Shown: piece by piece, positions 27,170 to 36,447 of the stretch
How positions within the stretch are numbered: the first letter of the stretch is position 1
Layout of the letters: each line of letters starts with the position of its first letter
Translations under genes and position numbers: made by a program
Notes under the pieces: model-generated
The model's input: only the letters and a program-made list of their open reading frames with translations
Told to the model about the DNA's origin: nothing
Databases searched by the model: none
From: Corynebacterium breve
GTDB lineage: Bacteria > Actinomycetota > Actinomycetes > Mycobacteriales > Mycobacteriaceae
Reading direction: 5' to 3'
DNA: 64,000 nucleotides
Assembly: GCF_030252165.1 (NCBI RefSeq)
Contig: NZ_CP126969.1
Span: 186,001 to 250,000 of the forward strand

Positions 27170-28876
27170 ATGACCTTGTCCTCCCAGACGCCCCAGCCGG
27201 GGAAGATCGTTTTCGTCGGCGCGGGCCCGGGTAACCCTGACCTGCTGACCGTGCGAGCACGCGAGGTATTGGCCAACAACGCCTACGCTGTCGTGGACGC
27301 TGATGTTCTCAGCGGTGTGCGTGCCGTCGTCGCGGAAGGGCTGCCTGTTCCGCAGGCGAAGCTCGACGCTGCGCGTGAAGAATACGACAAGATGTGTGCC
27401 GATGCGAAGGCGGCGGGAGCTCGTCGTAAGCCACCAAAGCCTGCTGAACCGACTGCGGCGGAGCTCGAAGAGGCGGTTGGTACTCCGGATGAGTTGATTG
27501 AGCAGCTCAAACGAGTGATGGATGCTGCGATGCAGTCCATCGCGGATGGTGAAGCGGGCGAAGGTGACGTGATCCGTCTTGTCGCAGGCAACCCGTTGAC
27601 CAGCGACCGAGTGTTGGCGGAGATTTCCGCAGTGGCAGCCGCCGGGCTGGAATTTCAGGTTGTACCGGGGATGTCTTTGCCTTCCACGGTGCCATCTTTC
27701 GCAGGCATCGCGTTGGGTTCGACCTATACCGAAGCGGATTTGTCCAACGAGTCCATCGACTGGGATCAGCTGGCCCAAGCGCCGCAGCCTCTGGTACTGC
27801 AGGCAGAAGCTGACGATCTCCCGGTGATTGCAGCGGAGCTGAAAGAGCGTGGTTTCGCTGCGACGACTCCGGCGTACGTCACCACTAACGGCACGACGCG
27901 TTTGCAGCGCACTTTCGATGCCACGCTGAATACCATCGGCAAACTCGATGCGGATCTGCCGGGCAAGCTCGTCGTCACGCTGGGTACAGCCGTGGACGAC
28001 CGCACCAAGTACTCTTGGTGGGAAAACCGCCCACTGTACGGCTGGCGTGTACTAGTGCCACGCGCGAAGGAGCAGGCAGCGTCGATGTCGACGCGCCTGA
28101 CGAGCTACGGAGCGATTCCGCAGTCGGTCCCAACGATCTCGATGGAACCACCACGCAACCCAGCGCAGATGGATCGCGCGATCAAAGGCATCGTGGAAGG
28201 TCGCTACCAGTGGGTTGTGTTCACCTCGGTCAACGCGGTCGTTGCCGTTTGGGACAAGTTCGAAGAACTCGGTCTCGACGCCCGTTCCTTCGCCGGCGTA
28301 CACCTTGCAGCTGTAGGCACGAAGACTGCCGATGCGATTCGTGCCCGTGGCATGACTCCTGAGCTCCTGCCGCACCGCACCAAGCAAAACGCAGCTGGCC
28401 TTGTGCAGGTCTTCCCTGAGTACGTCGAAGACCTCGACCCCGTCTCCCGCGTATTGTTGCCACGCGCGGATCTTGGCACCGATGTACTTGTCGACGGTTT
28501 GACCGATCTGGGCTGGGAGGTCGAAGACGTCGTTGCCTACCGCACCGTGCGCGCCGCACCGCCTCCGCCGGAGGTTCGCGACATGATCAAGACTGGCGGT
28601 TTCGACGCGGTTTGCTTCACGTCAGCGTCCACGGTGAAGAACCTGGTCGGCATCGCGGGCAAGCCTCACCAGCGCACGATCATCGCGTGTATCGGGCCGA
28701 TGACGGCCGCGGAGGCAGAAGAGCAGGGTTTGCGCGTCGATGTAATGCCTGAGGTCGCCGATGTGCCATCGCTTGTCGACGCCTTGGCCGACCACGTCGC
28801 CAACTTGCGCGCCGCAGGCCAGCTGCCGCCACCGAGGAAAAAGCGCAGGGCTCGTCGTAAAGCAACCGAATCCTAA
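27170..28876 (+). CDS. hemD: Uroporphyrinogen-III C-methyltransferase / synthase fusion
   Basis: 568 residues from ATG at 27170. The N-terminal ~310 residues are a CobA/SUMT-like tetrapyrrole methylase (KIVFVGAGPGNPDLLTVRAR), here with a long Lys/Pro/Glu-rich insertion at ~65-110 as in other actinobacteria. Residues ~315-545 are uroporphyrinogen-III synthase (WRVLVPRAKEQAASMS, VFTSVNAV, CFTSASTV), and the tail is basic (RKKRRARRK). The HemD half cyclises hydroxymethylbilane. The methylase half may not be catalytic: the insertion lies where SUMT has conserved residues. In the same direction as hemB, 51 bp away. Confidence 0.92.
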   Translation: MTLSSQTPQPGKIVFVGAGPGNPDLLTVRAREVLANNAYAVVDADVLSGVRAVVAEGLPVPQAKLDAAREEYDKMCADAKAAGARRKPPKPAEPTAAELEEAVGTPDELIEQLKRVMDAAMQSIADGEAGEGDVIRLVAGNPLTSDRVLAEISAVAAAGLEFQVVPGMSLPSTVPSFAGIALGSTYTEADLSNESIDWDQLAQAPQPLVLQAEADDLPVIAAELKERGFAATTPAYVTTNGTTRLQRTFDATLNTIGKLDADLPGKLVVTLGTAVDDRTKYSWWENRPLYGWRVLVPRAKEQAASMSTRLTSYGAIPQSVPTISMEPPRNPAQMDRAIKGIVEGRYQWVVFTSVNAVVAVWDKFEELGLDARSFAGVHLAAVGTKTADAIRARGMTPELLPHRTKQNAAGLVQVFPEYVEDLDPVSRVLLPRADLGTDVLVDGLTDLGWEVEDVVAYRTVRAAPPPPEVRDMIKTGGFDAVCFTSASTVKNLVGIAGKPHQRTIIACIGPMTAAEAEEQGLRVDVMPEVADVPSLVDALADHVANLRAAGQLPPPRKKRRARRKATES

Positions 28877-28927
28877 GCTCTTGTGAATTCTTGGGGCTTT
28901 TGATGCGCCTGGGCATATGATGGTTCC

Positions 28928-29929
28928 GTGTCTACTTTTGATTTCACCCGTCGCCCCCGCCGCCTGAGGCAGAACCCCGCCATCCGTGAGCTAGTCTCCG
29001 AGACGAGATTGCACCCGGCGGACTTCATCTTGCCGATGTTTGTCGCTGACGGACTGTCCGAGAAGCGCGAAATCTCGTCCATGCCAGGCGTTTTCCAGCA
29101 CACCACAGATTCACTAGTCCGCGCGGTTGCCGAGGCAGCCGAGCAAGGCATCCGCTGCATCGACCTGTTCGGTGTTCCGCTTGACGACGACAAGGATGCC
29201 GAAGGTTCCCCAGCGTGGGACCCAGAGGGAGTGCTGAATCGGAACTTGGCCGTCTTGCGCAAGGAGTTCGGCGATGACGTGATGATCATGGCTGATACGT
29301 GCCTGGACGAATTCACAGATCACGGACACTGCGGTGTCCTCAGCGAGGACCGGTGGGGCAATTCCATCGTTGATAACGACGCCACGGTCGAGCTGTACCA
29401 AAAGATGTCGGTGGCTCAGGCGGAAGCTGGTGCCCACATCGTGAGCCCGTCGGGCATGATGGACGGCCAAATCGAAGCAATCCGGGCAGCGTTGGACGTA
29501 GCCGGATTCCAAGACGTCTCAATTATGGCGTATTCCGCGAAGTACGCGTCGGCGTTTTTCGGCCCGTTCCGTGAGGCGGTGGGCTCGTCGCTGCAAGGCG
29601 ATCGTCGCACATATCAGCAGGACCCAGCGAATATTCGCGAGTCGCTCCTAGAGACTCAGCTGGATATCGAAGAAGGTGCGGACTTTGTCATGGTCAAGCC
29701 AGCGCTGCCTTATCTGGACGTGTTGACTAAAGTGGCAGAAATGTCACCGGTGCCGGTTGCTGCTTACCAAGTTTCCGGCGAATACGCGATGATTCAAGCA
29801 GCCGGTCTCAATGGCTGGGTAGATCGCGAGGCAGTGATGATGGAATCTCTGACTGCCATCAAGCGTGCCGGTGCGGATCAAATTTTGACGTATTTTGCCG
29901 TTGATGCGGCAAAGCAATTGAACGGCTAG
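28928..29929 (+). CDS. hemB: Delta-aminolevulinic acid dehydratase (porphobilinogen synthase)
   Basis: 333 residues. The Schiff-base lysines are in MAYSAKYAS and VMVKPALPY. The metal loop reads [14 protein letters not shown]: two of the three zinc Cys are kept and the middle one is Asp, a mix of the zinc and magnesium types. Joins two aminolevulinates into porphobilinogen. GTG start at 28928. The following membrane gene starts 1 bp after the stop. Confidence 0.96.
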   Translation: MSTFDFTRRPRRLRQNPAIRELVSETRLHPADFILPMFVADGLSEKREISSMPGVFQHTTDSLVRAVAEAAEQGIRCIDLFGVPLDDDKDAEGSPAWDPEGVLNRNLAVLRKEFGDDVMIMADTCLDEFTDHGHCGVLSEDRWGNSIVDNDATVELYQKMSVAQAEAGAHIVSPSGMMDGQIEAIRAALDVAGFQDVSIMAYSAKYASAFFGPFREAVGSSLQGDRRTYQQDPANIRESLLETQLDIEEGADFVMVKPALPYLDVLTKVAEMSPVPVAAYQVSGEYAMIQAAGLNGWVDREAVMMESLTAIKRAGADQILTYFAVDAAKQLNG

Positions 29930-29930
29930 G

Positions 29931-30581
29931 GTGAAGTTTTTGATGACGGTGGCGCAGAAGCCTGACAAACCTGTCCATAAGGACGGGCAAGCCAAGAAGC
30001 TTAAATCAGACATGCCGGAGACCGTGCGGTACCTGGTGTGGGTCTGGACGTTCGCGGTTGCGGGCGAGGCAATCCACCAGATTCTGACAATTGTGGCGGC
30101 GCTGGTTGATCCGGCTGCGTTGCGCGCGAGTGCAAAGGAAGCAGCCAAGGACAACGAGATGGTGACCGACTCGGTGCTTAACCTCAGCGTCTATCTCTCC
30201 ATCGCGTTTATGGCGTCGATCACTTTGGTGATCATCGGCATCTTGGTCTGGATGTTGGTTGTGTTTGCCAAACGACAGAAATGGGCAGGCTACGCGCGTC
30301 GGCTGCTGTTTCTATTCTCGATCTTTTTCTCCATTCGACTATTGACTGTTTTCCTGACCACAACGGGAGGAAGTTCGGTTCCAGTTGCGCTGATCCTGGT
30401 AGATGGCATCATTCAGATTGCCGTCGGTGTCGCGGCGGCGTGCGGAATGTACTTCGCCTCCCAGCAAGAAGCGCTGAAGTGGACCGGTGAGGACCAGGAT
30501 CCCCGTTTCAATAGCTTCAATGGCACTTCAGAAAAGAAGTCCGACAAGGATCAGACAGATAAGCCAGGAAAGAGCTCATAA
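29931..30581 (+). CDS. Membrane protein of unknown function (216 aa), heme cluster
   Basis: 216 residues. A basic ~30-residue N-terminus is followed by four predicted membrane segments (~35-55, ~87-112, ~122-140, ~150-175) and a charged C-terminal tail ending in DKDQTDKPGKSS. It starts (GTG) 1 bp after hemB and overlaps the next membrane gene by one base. No motif recognised. Its place between hemB and the P-type-ATPase-like gene is the only hint of function. Confidence 0.78.
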   Translation: MKFLMTVAQKPDKPVHKDGQAKKLKSDMPETVRYLVWVWTFAVAGEAIHQILTIVAALVDPAALRASAKEAAKDNEMVTDSVLNLSVYLSIAFMASITLVIIGILVWMLVVFAKRQKWAGYARRLLFLFSIFFSIRLLTVFLTTTGGSSVPVALILVDGIIQIAVGVAAACGMYFASQQEALKWTGEDQDPRFNSFNGTSEKKSDKDQTDKPGKSS

Positions 30582-31063
30582 TGCCGACAATGTTTCCCTC
30601 CTTTGCCTCCCACCCCGACGACAAGAACAGGCGTTTCGATGTCGAGGTAGGCGAGGACTGGCCGTTGTCCTTGAAAATCGGCTTCTGGCTCGTCGTCGCC
30701 GGAGCCGTAGCGATGCTGGTCACCGCAATGCAGATGATCGCCATCGGCTTCCCAGGCGATCCCGCCGACACCGAGATGCGCGATGCCTACATGCGCAACA
30801 TGTGGTTCGTGTCTGTCGTTAACGTGGTCTTAGCTCTGGTGATGGGTGGCGCGGCCTCCTATCTGCGCCAGGGGAACAAGAAGGCCCGTCTGATCGTCGT
30901 CATTTGCATCGCATTGGCGTGTTTCTTCAACGTGATCGCCTTCGCGATCCGCGTGGGAGGCATCGCCATGATGGTTGTTGTCGTGCTGTTGGCCTTTGGA
31001 GCGTTTTTCATCTTCCGACCTGCAGCCAACGCATACGTCGACTCAAAAAGCAGCAGATTCTAA
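30581..31063 (+). CDS. Membrane protein of unknown function (160 aa), heme cluster
   Basis: 160 residues with four predicted membrane segments (~30-50, ~68-88, ~98-117, ~122-145) and a His/Asp-rich N-terminus (ASHPDDKNRRFD). The start codon overlaps the previous stop (TAATG). It resembles its neighbour in topology but not obviously in sequence. No recognised family. Confidence 0.78.
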   Translation: MPTMFPSFASHPDDKNRRFDVEVGEDWPLSLKIGFWLVVAGAVAMLVTAMQMIAIGFPGDPADTEMRDAYMRNMWFVSVVNVVLALVMGGAASYLRQGNKKARLIVVICIALACFFNVIAFAIRVGGIAMMVVVVLLAFGAFFIFRPAANAYVDSKSSRF

Positions 31064-31096
31064 CCACCGAGGACAGGGAAAAGAGGCACACGTTTC

Positions 31097-33694
31097 GTGA
31101 ACGCTTCCCGCACGCCACTACAAGGCGACGTCACACAAGCCATCGATGAAGCCATCCGGGCCGCGAAAGCAGCCGGGATCGATGTCGACGATGGACCGAA
31201 ACACGTTTTTGATGCCGACCAGCGCCCAAAAACCTCCTATGCCTTTGAGCTAGAAAACTTGCCCGACGCCCCTGACGTTGGTGAGATCGAAGACGCTTTG
31301 GAGGAAATCCCGGGTGTGTGGGCCAGAATCGTCTATCCCACCAACACCGTCTGGATTACCGCGCCCGATGTGATTGATCCGACCCAACTGGTCAAGGTCA
31401 TGGCTCGTTTCAACGTACGTGCCACGATGACGGATTCTTCTTTACGACGACGAGTCTCCGAACTGCGTTCCCCGGAGCCAGCGACGACACGGCGCGGAAA
31501 TCGTGGCACCAAAGGCATGTCGGGGAGGATGCGTCGCCAACACGAGCTGGAAGCAAAGACCATAGAATCCGCTCGTGTGTCCGGGTTTCTTAATGATCCC
31601 GCCAACACCGCCCGCCACACTCCGCCCGATAACGACCTGCTCTATACCGCGCGCGATTTGATCACGCTGAAGCGCCTAGCCATTGCGATCGTGTTCGGCG
31701 CGCCAGTCTTCCTCACCTCGTATTTCCAAGAGCTGCAGTTCCCAGGTTGGCAATGGGTGGTGCTGGCCTTGTCCATTCCGGTGGTGTTTTACGCCGCGTG
31801 GCCTTTCCACCGCGCCCTCGCCGGCGGTGTTCGCCGTGGTCTTACAGCACTTGATGGGGCGAGTTCCCTGGCGATTCTGCTGGCTTTTGGTTGGTCCATC
31901 GTCTTGTTGGTGGCCACCCCGGCAGGCGATATTGGTTGGCAGGCGGAACCGAAGTGGCTTGCGTTTAACCACAGCAGATTGGCTGACGGCGAGCTGTTCC
32001 TCGACGTGGCCTGCGGCATGACGATCCTCCTCCTCGCAGGCCGCATCTGGACAATGCGCGCCCGCCCAAGCCTGTTGGAAGAAATGGAGAAGCGGCGCCC
32101 CGAGCCTTCGTCGGAAGTGCGCGTCAGCGTGCGCAACCGTGCCACCGGTGCAGTGACTGAAGAAATGATGCCGCTTGCCGAAGTCAATCCCGGTGACGAC
32201 ATCATCTTGGTTCCCGGCGACATCATTCCCGTCGATGGCCAAGTGATGGGCGGGTCCTGCGTCCTCGAGCCAGGGCTTGTCGATGCTCGCGAAGACCTCA
32301 ACATCAAAGTCGGTTCCAAGGTCTACTCTGGCGCGACGATTGTTTCGGGCAAGATCAAAGTCCGCGTGGTGCACACCGGACATCTGACTCGCATGGCAGC
32401 GATCCACCGCTGGGTGCAAGAAGCTTCCCATCGCCAGAATCGCGCCACGCTATTGTCGACGAAAACTGCGGCCTACCTGATCCCCGCAGCCTTTATGCTC
32501 GCAGTGGCAGATTTCGTGTTGTGGGTGCTGATCTACCAAAACTACAACGCCGCGATGGCCACCGCCCTCGCAGTTCTGGCTTCCGTAGCCCCGACCGCTT
32601 TGGCGCTCTCCCCGGCGATGGCGATTCGTCTGGGCATCGAGTCGTCGGCACGCAACGGCATCATCATCAGAGACGGTGCCACGCTGCGCAGCCTGGAAAA
32701 CGTGGACACGGTGATCTTCAACCGCGTGGGTACTTTGGTGCAGCCGTTCATGACGGTGGAAACAGTGACCGCCGCGCGTGGGGAAAACGCCGACATGGTT
32801 TTGCGCGTCGCGGGTGCCTTGGCCATGGAATCGAACCATCCGTCCTCCCAAGCGCTCGTGCGTGCCGCTCGCGAGGCGCGCGATCACGACGAAGGCGGCG
32901 TGGACATCCCGCACTGGATCGACGTGGCCAAAAACGAGATCACAAGAAACGGTGATCTCAAGGCTCGCATCGAGATCGTTTCGCGTGACGACGACGGCGA
33001 AGAGCACACCCAGCAAGTAGAGGCCATGCTCTGGCGACCAACCAACCTGTCTTCGCTGCATGGCCGACTAGCTGCCGCTGCGACCAACGGCGGCACCCCA
33101 ATCGTGGTGCGCTGGAAGGGCAAAGACCGTGGCGTCATCACGTTGTACGACCCTGTGAAGGACGACGCTGCTGAGTCCATTACGCGCCTCGAGGACATGG
33201 GCATTGAAACCGTGATGCTCTCCCGTGACACCTATCCGGTGGCTCGTCGTTTTGCTGACCTGTTGGGTATTTCGAACGTTCTCGCCGGAATTGGCCATAC
33301 CGACAAACCGGGTGCGGTGCGCGCGGTGCACACACAGGGCGCCACCGTGGCGATGGTAGGCGATCGATCCGTTGTGAATACGCTCCGGGTTGCCGACGTT
33401 GGCATCCTCGTAGGCTCGGGCGATAGCCTGGAAACAGGCAACGAATTGCGCGAGGACATTTCCGTGATCGTTGTGCGTGACGACGTCAGCGCGATCCCCC
33501 AATTGATCGAACAGGCACGCCGCGTCTGCCGAATTATCGATCGCAACATCGTTTACTCATGGGTGTACAACATCAGCGCGATGGTGCTCGCCGTTGCGGG
33601 GCTGCTGCACCCCATGGCCGCCACGGTCTTGATGTTGGGATCGTCCTTGTTTGTCGAGGCCCGCTCCTTGTCGGTAAAGAAGTTCCCTTCCTAG
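31097..33694 (+). CDS. P1B-type-ATPase-like protein lacking catalytic motifs
   Basis: 865 residues with the fold of a heavy-metal P-type ATPase but degenerate motifs. Residues ~45-115 look like a metal-binding (HMA) domain without CxxC. The membrane CPC motif is A498-P499-T500. The phosphorylation motif DKTGT is N542-R-V-G-T. TGE is replaced in VDARED (395-400). The hinge GDGxND is GDRSVVN (D756-N761). The HP motif is kept (SNHPSS, H581-P582), as are about eight membrane segments. A protein without the phospho-acceptor Asp cannot run the normal pump cycle. It starts with GTG 33 bp after two small membrane protein genes, within the heme cluster. Possible roles are a scaffold, a sensor or a heme/metal-linked membrane protein; none is proven. 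Confidence 0.85.
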   Translation: MNASRTPLQGDVTQAIDEAIRAAKAAGIDVDDGPKHVFDADQRPKTSYAFELENLPDAPDVGEIEDALEEIPGVWARIVYPTNTVWITAPDVIDPTQLVKVMARFNVRATMTDSSLRRRVSELRSPEPATTRRGNRGTKGMSGRMRRQHELEAKTIESARVSGFLNDPANTARHTPPDNDLLYTARDLITLKRLAIAIVFGAPVFLTSYFQELQFPGWQWVVLALSIPVVFYAAWPFHRALAGGVRRGLTALDGASSLAILLAFGWSIVLLVATPAGDIGWQAEPKWLAFNHSRLADGELFLDVACGMTILLLAGRIWTMRARPSLLEEMEKRRPEPSSEVRVSVRNRATGAVTEEMMPLAEVNPGDDIILVPGDIIPVDGQVMGGSCVLEPGLVDAREDLNIKVGSKVYSGATIVSGKIKVRVVHTGHLTRMAAIHRWVQEASHRQNRATLLSTKTAAYLIPAAFMLAVADFVLWVLIYQNYNAAMATALAVLASVAPTALALSPAMAIRLGIESSARNGIIIRDGATLRSLENVDTVIFNRVGTLVQPFMTVETVTAARGENADMVLRVAGALAMESNHPSSQALVRAAREARDHDEGGVDIPHWIDVAKNEITRNGDLKARIEIVSRDDDGEEHTQQVEAMLWRPTNLSSLHGRLAAAATNGGTPIVVRWKGKDRGVITLYDPVKDDAAESITRLEDMGIETVMLSRDTYPVARRFADLLGISNVLAGIGHTDKPGAVRAVHTQGATVAMVGDRSVVNTLRVADVGILVGSGDSLETGNELREDISVIVVRDDVSAIPQLIEQARRVCRIIDRNIVYSWVYNISAMVLAVAGLLHPMAATVLMLGSSLFVEARSLSVKKFPS

Positions 33695-33778
33695 ACCGGT
33701 TTACTTGAACCCGAGCCGATGTCGTGACGGCGGGTTATGGTTAAGGGGTCTTACAGGAACAATAGGGGAGAACCTCCA

Positions 33779-34840
33779 GTGAATTGTCGCCACGTATTCG
33801 CTGCTTTGATCGCCGCCACCACCCTGTGCAGCGTTCCAGCAGCAGTCGCAGCTCCAGTCGGCCCAGGCGCACCCGTTCGCACTTACCCAGTGCATCCGGT
33901 CGACGGCATCCCGGCAGAGCACATGCCAAACAGTTGCTCACAAGGTGTCGCGGGCACCATCGTCCAAGAAGATGGCACAACGAAGCAGATCATGATCACC
34001 GCGGCACACTGCCTCGTGGACACACCACGCTACGAAAACGAGATCGGAACCGCGGTGTACGCGCCGAAAACCTGGGGCGACCAGCTCATTGGTTACCGCG
34101 TGGCAACGGGCGACAAGCAGGCACAGTCGCACTACGCCGACTTAAACGCCGAACTCCACGGCACGCTCAACTGGCCGGACTGGGGCGTGGTCGAACTCGA
34201 AGACGGCGTCGAGATGACTGGTCTTGCCACCTCCGAGGACCACTACGGTCACCAGCGCTCGACCCCAGTTGCAATGACCGGTGTGCGCGACTACCGCGAC
34301 TTGGGTGCCACCGAGATCTCCGTAGACAACTTCGGCCAGCCGATCTGCAAGGACGGCCAGCGCTCAGCTCGCTCGTGTGGAGTCCAGCTCTTCCGCGCGT
34401 CGAACAGCATCGTGCACTGGGGCTTGACCTACGAAAGTGGTGACTCCGGCGGCGTGAACTATGACCCAAACAACGGCGAGGTCCTCGGCGTGACATCCCA
34501 AGGCATCGGCCCTCTGGGGCGCGCGCAGGTGGCAGACCAGGCCATCCAAACTGCTTACGGCATCCCAGACGGCCAGGTCAATGAGCAATTCCAGATCGCT
34601 CCTGCCGTCCCGCTTGACGACGATTTCCGCACCGTCGCACAAGACGACGCCGCCTTCAACGAATGGGCCGCGCCTAACGGAGTTGACCCGATCGTGGACT
34701 ACCGCCAACAGTTCAAGGACGACTTCGCTGCGGCCGAGGCTGACTTCCACGCCGGCAACATCGATTCGTGGCAGCACCACGCGGAGACCCTTCCGACTTC
34801 GGCTGTGATGGCGGGGCTACAGGAAGCACTAGGAATGTAG
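33779..34840 (+). CDS. Secreted trypsin-like serine protease
   Basis: 353 residues from GTG at 33779, with GGGGAG upstream; an earlier in-frame start at 33737 lacks this. A Sec signal peptide (AALIAATTLCSVPAAVAAP, cleavage near residue 25) is followed by a chymotrypsin-fold domain: ITAAHCL (His), Asp probably in NWPDWGVVEL, and ESGDSGGV (Ser). Four Cys could form two disulfides. The C-terminal ~80 residues are an acidic extension. The substrate and target are unknown, and it may be a stress or host-facing protease. Separated from the ATPase-like gene by 84 bp with its own probable promoter. Confidence 0.9.
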   Translation: MNCRHVFAALIAATTLCSVPAAVAAPVGPGAPVRTYPVHPVDGIPAEHMPNSCSQGVAGTIVQEDGTTKQIMITAAHCLVDTPRYENEIGTAVYAPKTWGDQLIGYRVATGDKQAQSHYADLNAELHGTLNWPDWGVVELEDGVEMTGLATSEDHYGHQRSTPVAMTGVRDYRDLGATEISVDNFGQPICKDGQRSARSCGVQLFRASNSIVHWGLTYESGDSGGVNYDPNNGEVLGVTSQGIGPLGRAQVADQAIQTAYGIPDGQVNEQFQIAPAVPLDDDFRTVAQDDAAFNEWAAPNGVDPIVDYRQQFKDDFAAAEADFHAGNIDSWQHHAETLPTSAVMAGLQEALGM

Positions 34841-34910
34841 CCTGTGCACCTGCCGTAGCGGTGTGGGACGATGAACTTAGTTGTTTATCGTCTCGAAGGA
34901 GCACCGCTCA

Positions 34911-35252
34911 ATGCCCAAGTTCAATGCCGTCATCCCTGTCTTGCCCGTGAAAGAACTTGCGAATGTGACGGAGTTCTACAACGCACTTTTTGGCGAGCCC
35001 ACCATGGAGCCTGCGGATGGCATCGCCGAATGGGAGGTCGCGCCTGGGGCATGGGTGCAGGTCGCTGAGATCCCAGAGCGCGCAGGTCAAGCAGCTGTCG
35101 TGCTGGGCACCGATGACCTGCTGGGTCTGGTTGCAGATCTCAAGTCTCGCGGCATCGGAGTGTCCAGCGTGGAGGACTTCGGTGTTGTGATGATCGCAGT
35201 TGCCGTGGACCCCGAGGGCAATGAGCTTCAGCTGGCGGAGGAAACGGAGTAG
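34911..35252 (+). CDS. VOC (glyoxalase/bleomycin-resistance fold) protein
   Basis: 113 residues from ATG at 34911 (GAAGGAG upstream). One VOC unit: FNAVIPVLPVKELANVTEFY at the start and IAVAVDPEGNELQLAEE at the end, the common metal-ligand region. Single-domain members act as dimers. Reaction unknown. Confidence 0.85.
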   Translation: MPKFNAVIPVLPVKELANVTEFYNALFGEPTMEPADGIAEWEVAPGAWVQVAEIPERAGQAAVVLGTDDLLGLVADLKSRGIGVSSVEDFGVVMIAVAVDPEGNELQLAEETE

Positions 35253-35267
35253 CGGGGTCGTCGTCAA

Positions 35268-35337
35268 GCGAACAAAGGCTGCCGTTTCTGGCCTGCTGGG
35301 AGGCTCCGGCTCGCAACAAACGGTAGCTATTGTGCGC
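35268..35337. repeat. Single copy of a 70-bp palindromic repeat element
   Basis: Left arm 35268-35287 and right arm 35318-35337 match as inverted repeats at about 16 of 20 positions (core CTGCCGTTT / AAACGGTAG), around a 30-bp GC-rich middle. The arms match those of the tandem array at 51708-52026: AAACGGTAGCTATTGTGCGC here against AAACGGCAGCAATTGTGCGC there. It fills half the gap between the VOC gene and hemE. Confidence 0.75.
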
Positions 35338-35389
35338 GGAACCCCTGCTCAGTTTCCTTCTTTCAAACTTTTGGATCACAATAGAGAGC

Positions 35390-36436
35390 ATGAAACGTCG
35401 CGACCTAACTAACGCCCCGCTGCTTGAGGCAGCCCACGGCCGCACCCCAACACGCACACCAGTCTGGTTTATGCGCCAAGCTGGACGCTCCCTCCCGGAA
35501 TACAAGAAGGTCCGCGAGGGAATTTCTATGCTGGACTCCTGCTTCATGCCGGAACTGCTTGCCGAAATCACCCTGCAGCCGGTGCGTCGCCACGATGTTG
35601 ATGGCGCGATCCTGTTCTCCGACATCGTCGTCCCGCTGCGCGCGGCGGGCGTCGGGGTGGAGATCGTCCCTGGTCGCGGCCCTGTCATGGACAAGGCGAT
35701 CACAAGCCGCGCGGATGTTGATGCCTTGCCGATCTTGGACCACGAGGTCGAGGAAGTGGCCAAGGGCATTGAGATTATTCTCGACGAGCTTACGGACACC
35801 CAAACCCTGATCGGCTTCGTTGGCGCGCCATTCACCTTGGCCAGCTACCTGGTCGAGGGTGGCCCTTCGAAGAATCACGAGAAGACCAAGGCGATGATGC
35901 ACGCCGATCCGGAAACCTGGCACGCGCTGATGAAGCGCTTGGTCCCGACGATCACTACATTTTTGCGCACACAGGTCGAGGCCGGTATCGACGCCATGCA
36001 GCTCTTCGACTCTTGGGCGGGTTTCCTTACCGAGAAGGACTACCGCCAGCATGTTCTGCCGTATTCGGTGGAAATCCTGGAATCGGTCAAGGGCGAGATT
36101 CCGCGCATCCACTTCGGTGTGAGCACCGGCGAGATTCTAGGCGCGATGTCCGAGGCCGGCTCCGAGGTCATGGGTGTGGACTGGCGCGTGCCGCTGGACA
36201 AGGCAGCGACAAGGTTCTCCAGCCCACGTGTCCTCCAAGGCAACCTTGACCCGGCGATGCTATTTGCGGGCTCCGAGGTGGTCCGCTCCGAGGTTGCGCG
36301 CATCAAGGCGGAGGCGCAGCGCGCAATCGACGCAGGTGACGCTACCGGCCACATCTTCAACCTGGGCCACGGCGTATTGCCAACCACCGATGCGGACGCC
36401 ATTACCGAAGCAGTGCGCATCATCCACGAGAACTAA
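35390..36436 (+). CDS. hemE: Uroporphyrinogen decarboxylase
   Basis: 348 residues. The signature PVWFMRQAGRSLPEY and GFVGAPFTLASYLVEGG are present, as is the catalytic Asp in AILFSDIVVP. Converts uroporphyrinogen III to coproporphyrinogen III. ATG at 35390 (MKRRDL) fits the family; the longer frame would start inside the repeat-bearing gap. hemY follows at 11 bp. Confidence 0.97.
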   Translation: MKRRDLTNAPLLEAAHGRTPTRTPVWFMRQAGRSLPEYKKVREGISMLDSCFMPELLAEITLQPVRRHDVDGAILFSDIVVPLRAAGVGVEIVPGRGPVMDKAITSRADVDALPILDHEVEEVAKGIEIILDELTDTQTLIGFVGAPFTLASYLVEGGPSKNHEKTKAMMHADPETWHALMKRLVPTITTFLRTQVEAGIDAMQLFDSWAGFLTEKDYRQHVLPYSVEILESVKGEIPRIHFGVSTGEILGAMSEAGSEVMGVDWRVPLDKAATRFSSPRVLQGNLDPAMLFAGSEVVRSEVARIKAEAQRAIDAGDATGHIFNLGHGVLPTTDADAITEAVRIIHEN

Positions 36437-36447
36437 GCGAGAAACCA

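Noticed and set aside
31676..32431. 251-codon minus-strand frame inside the ATPase-like gene
   Set aside because: His/Asp-rich antisense shadow; the sense frame is a recognisable P-type ATPase fold.
31097..33694. Functional Cu+-exporting ATPase
   Set aside because: CPC, DKTGT, TGE and GDGxND are all altered, so a normal transport cycle is not supported.
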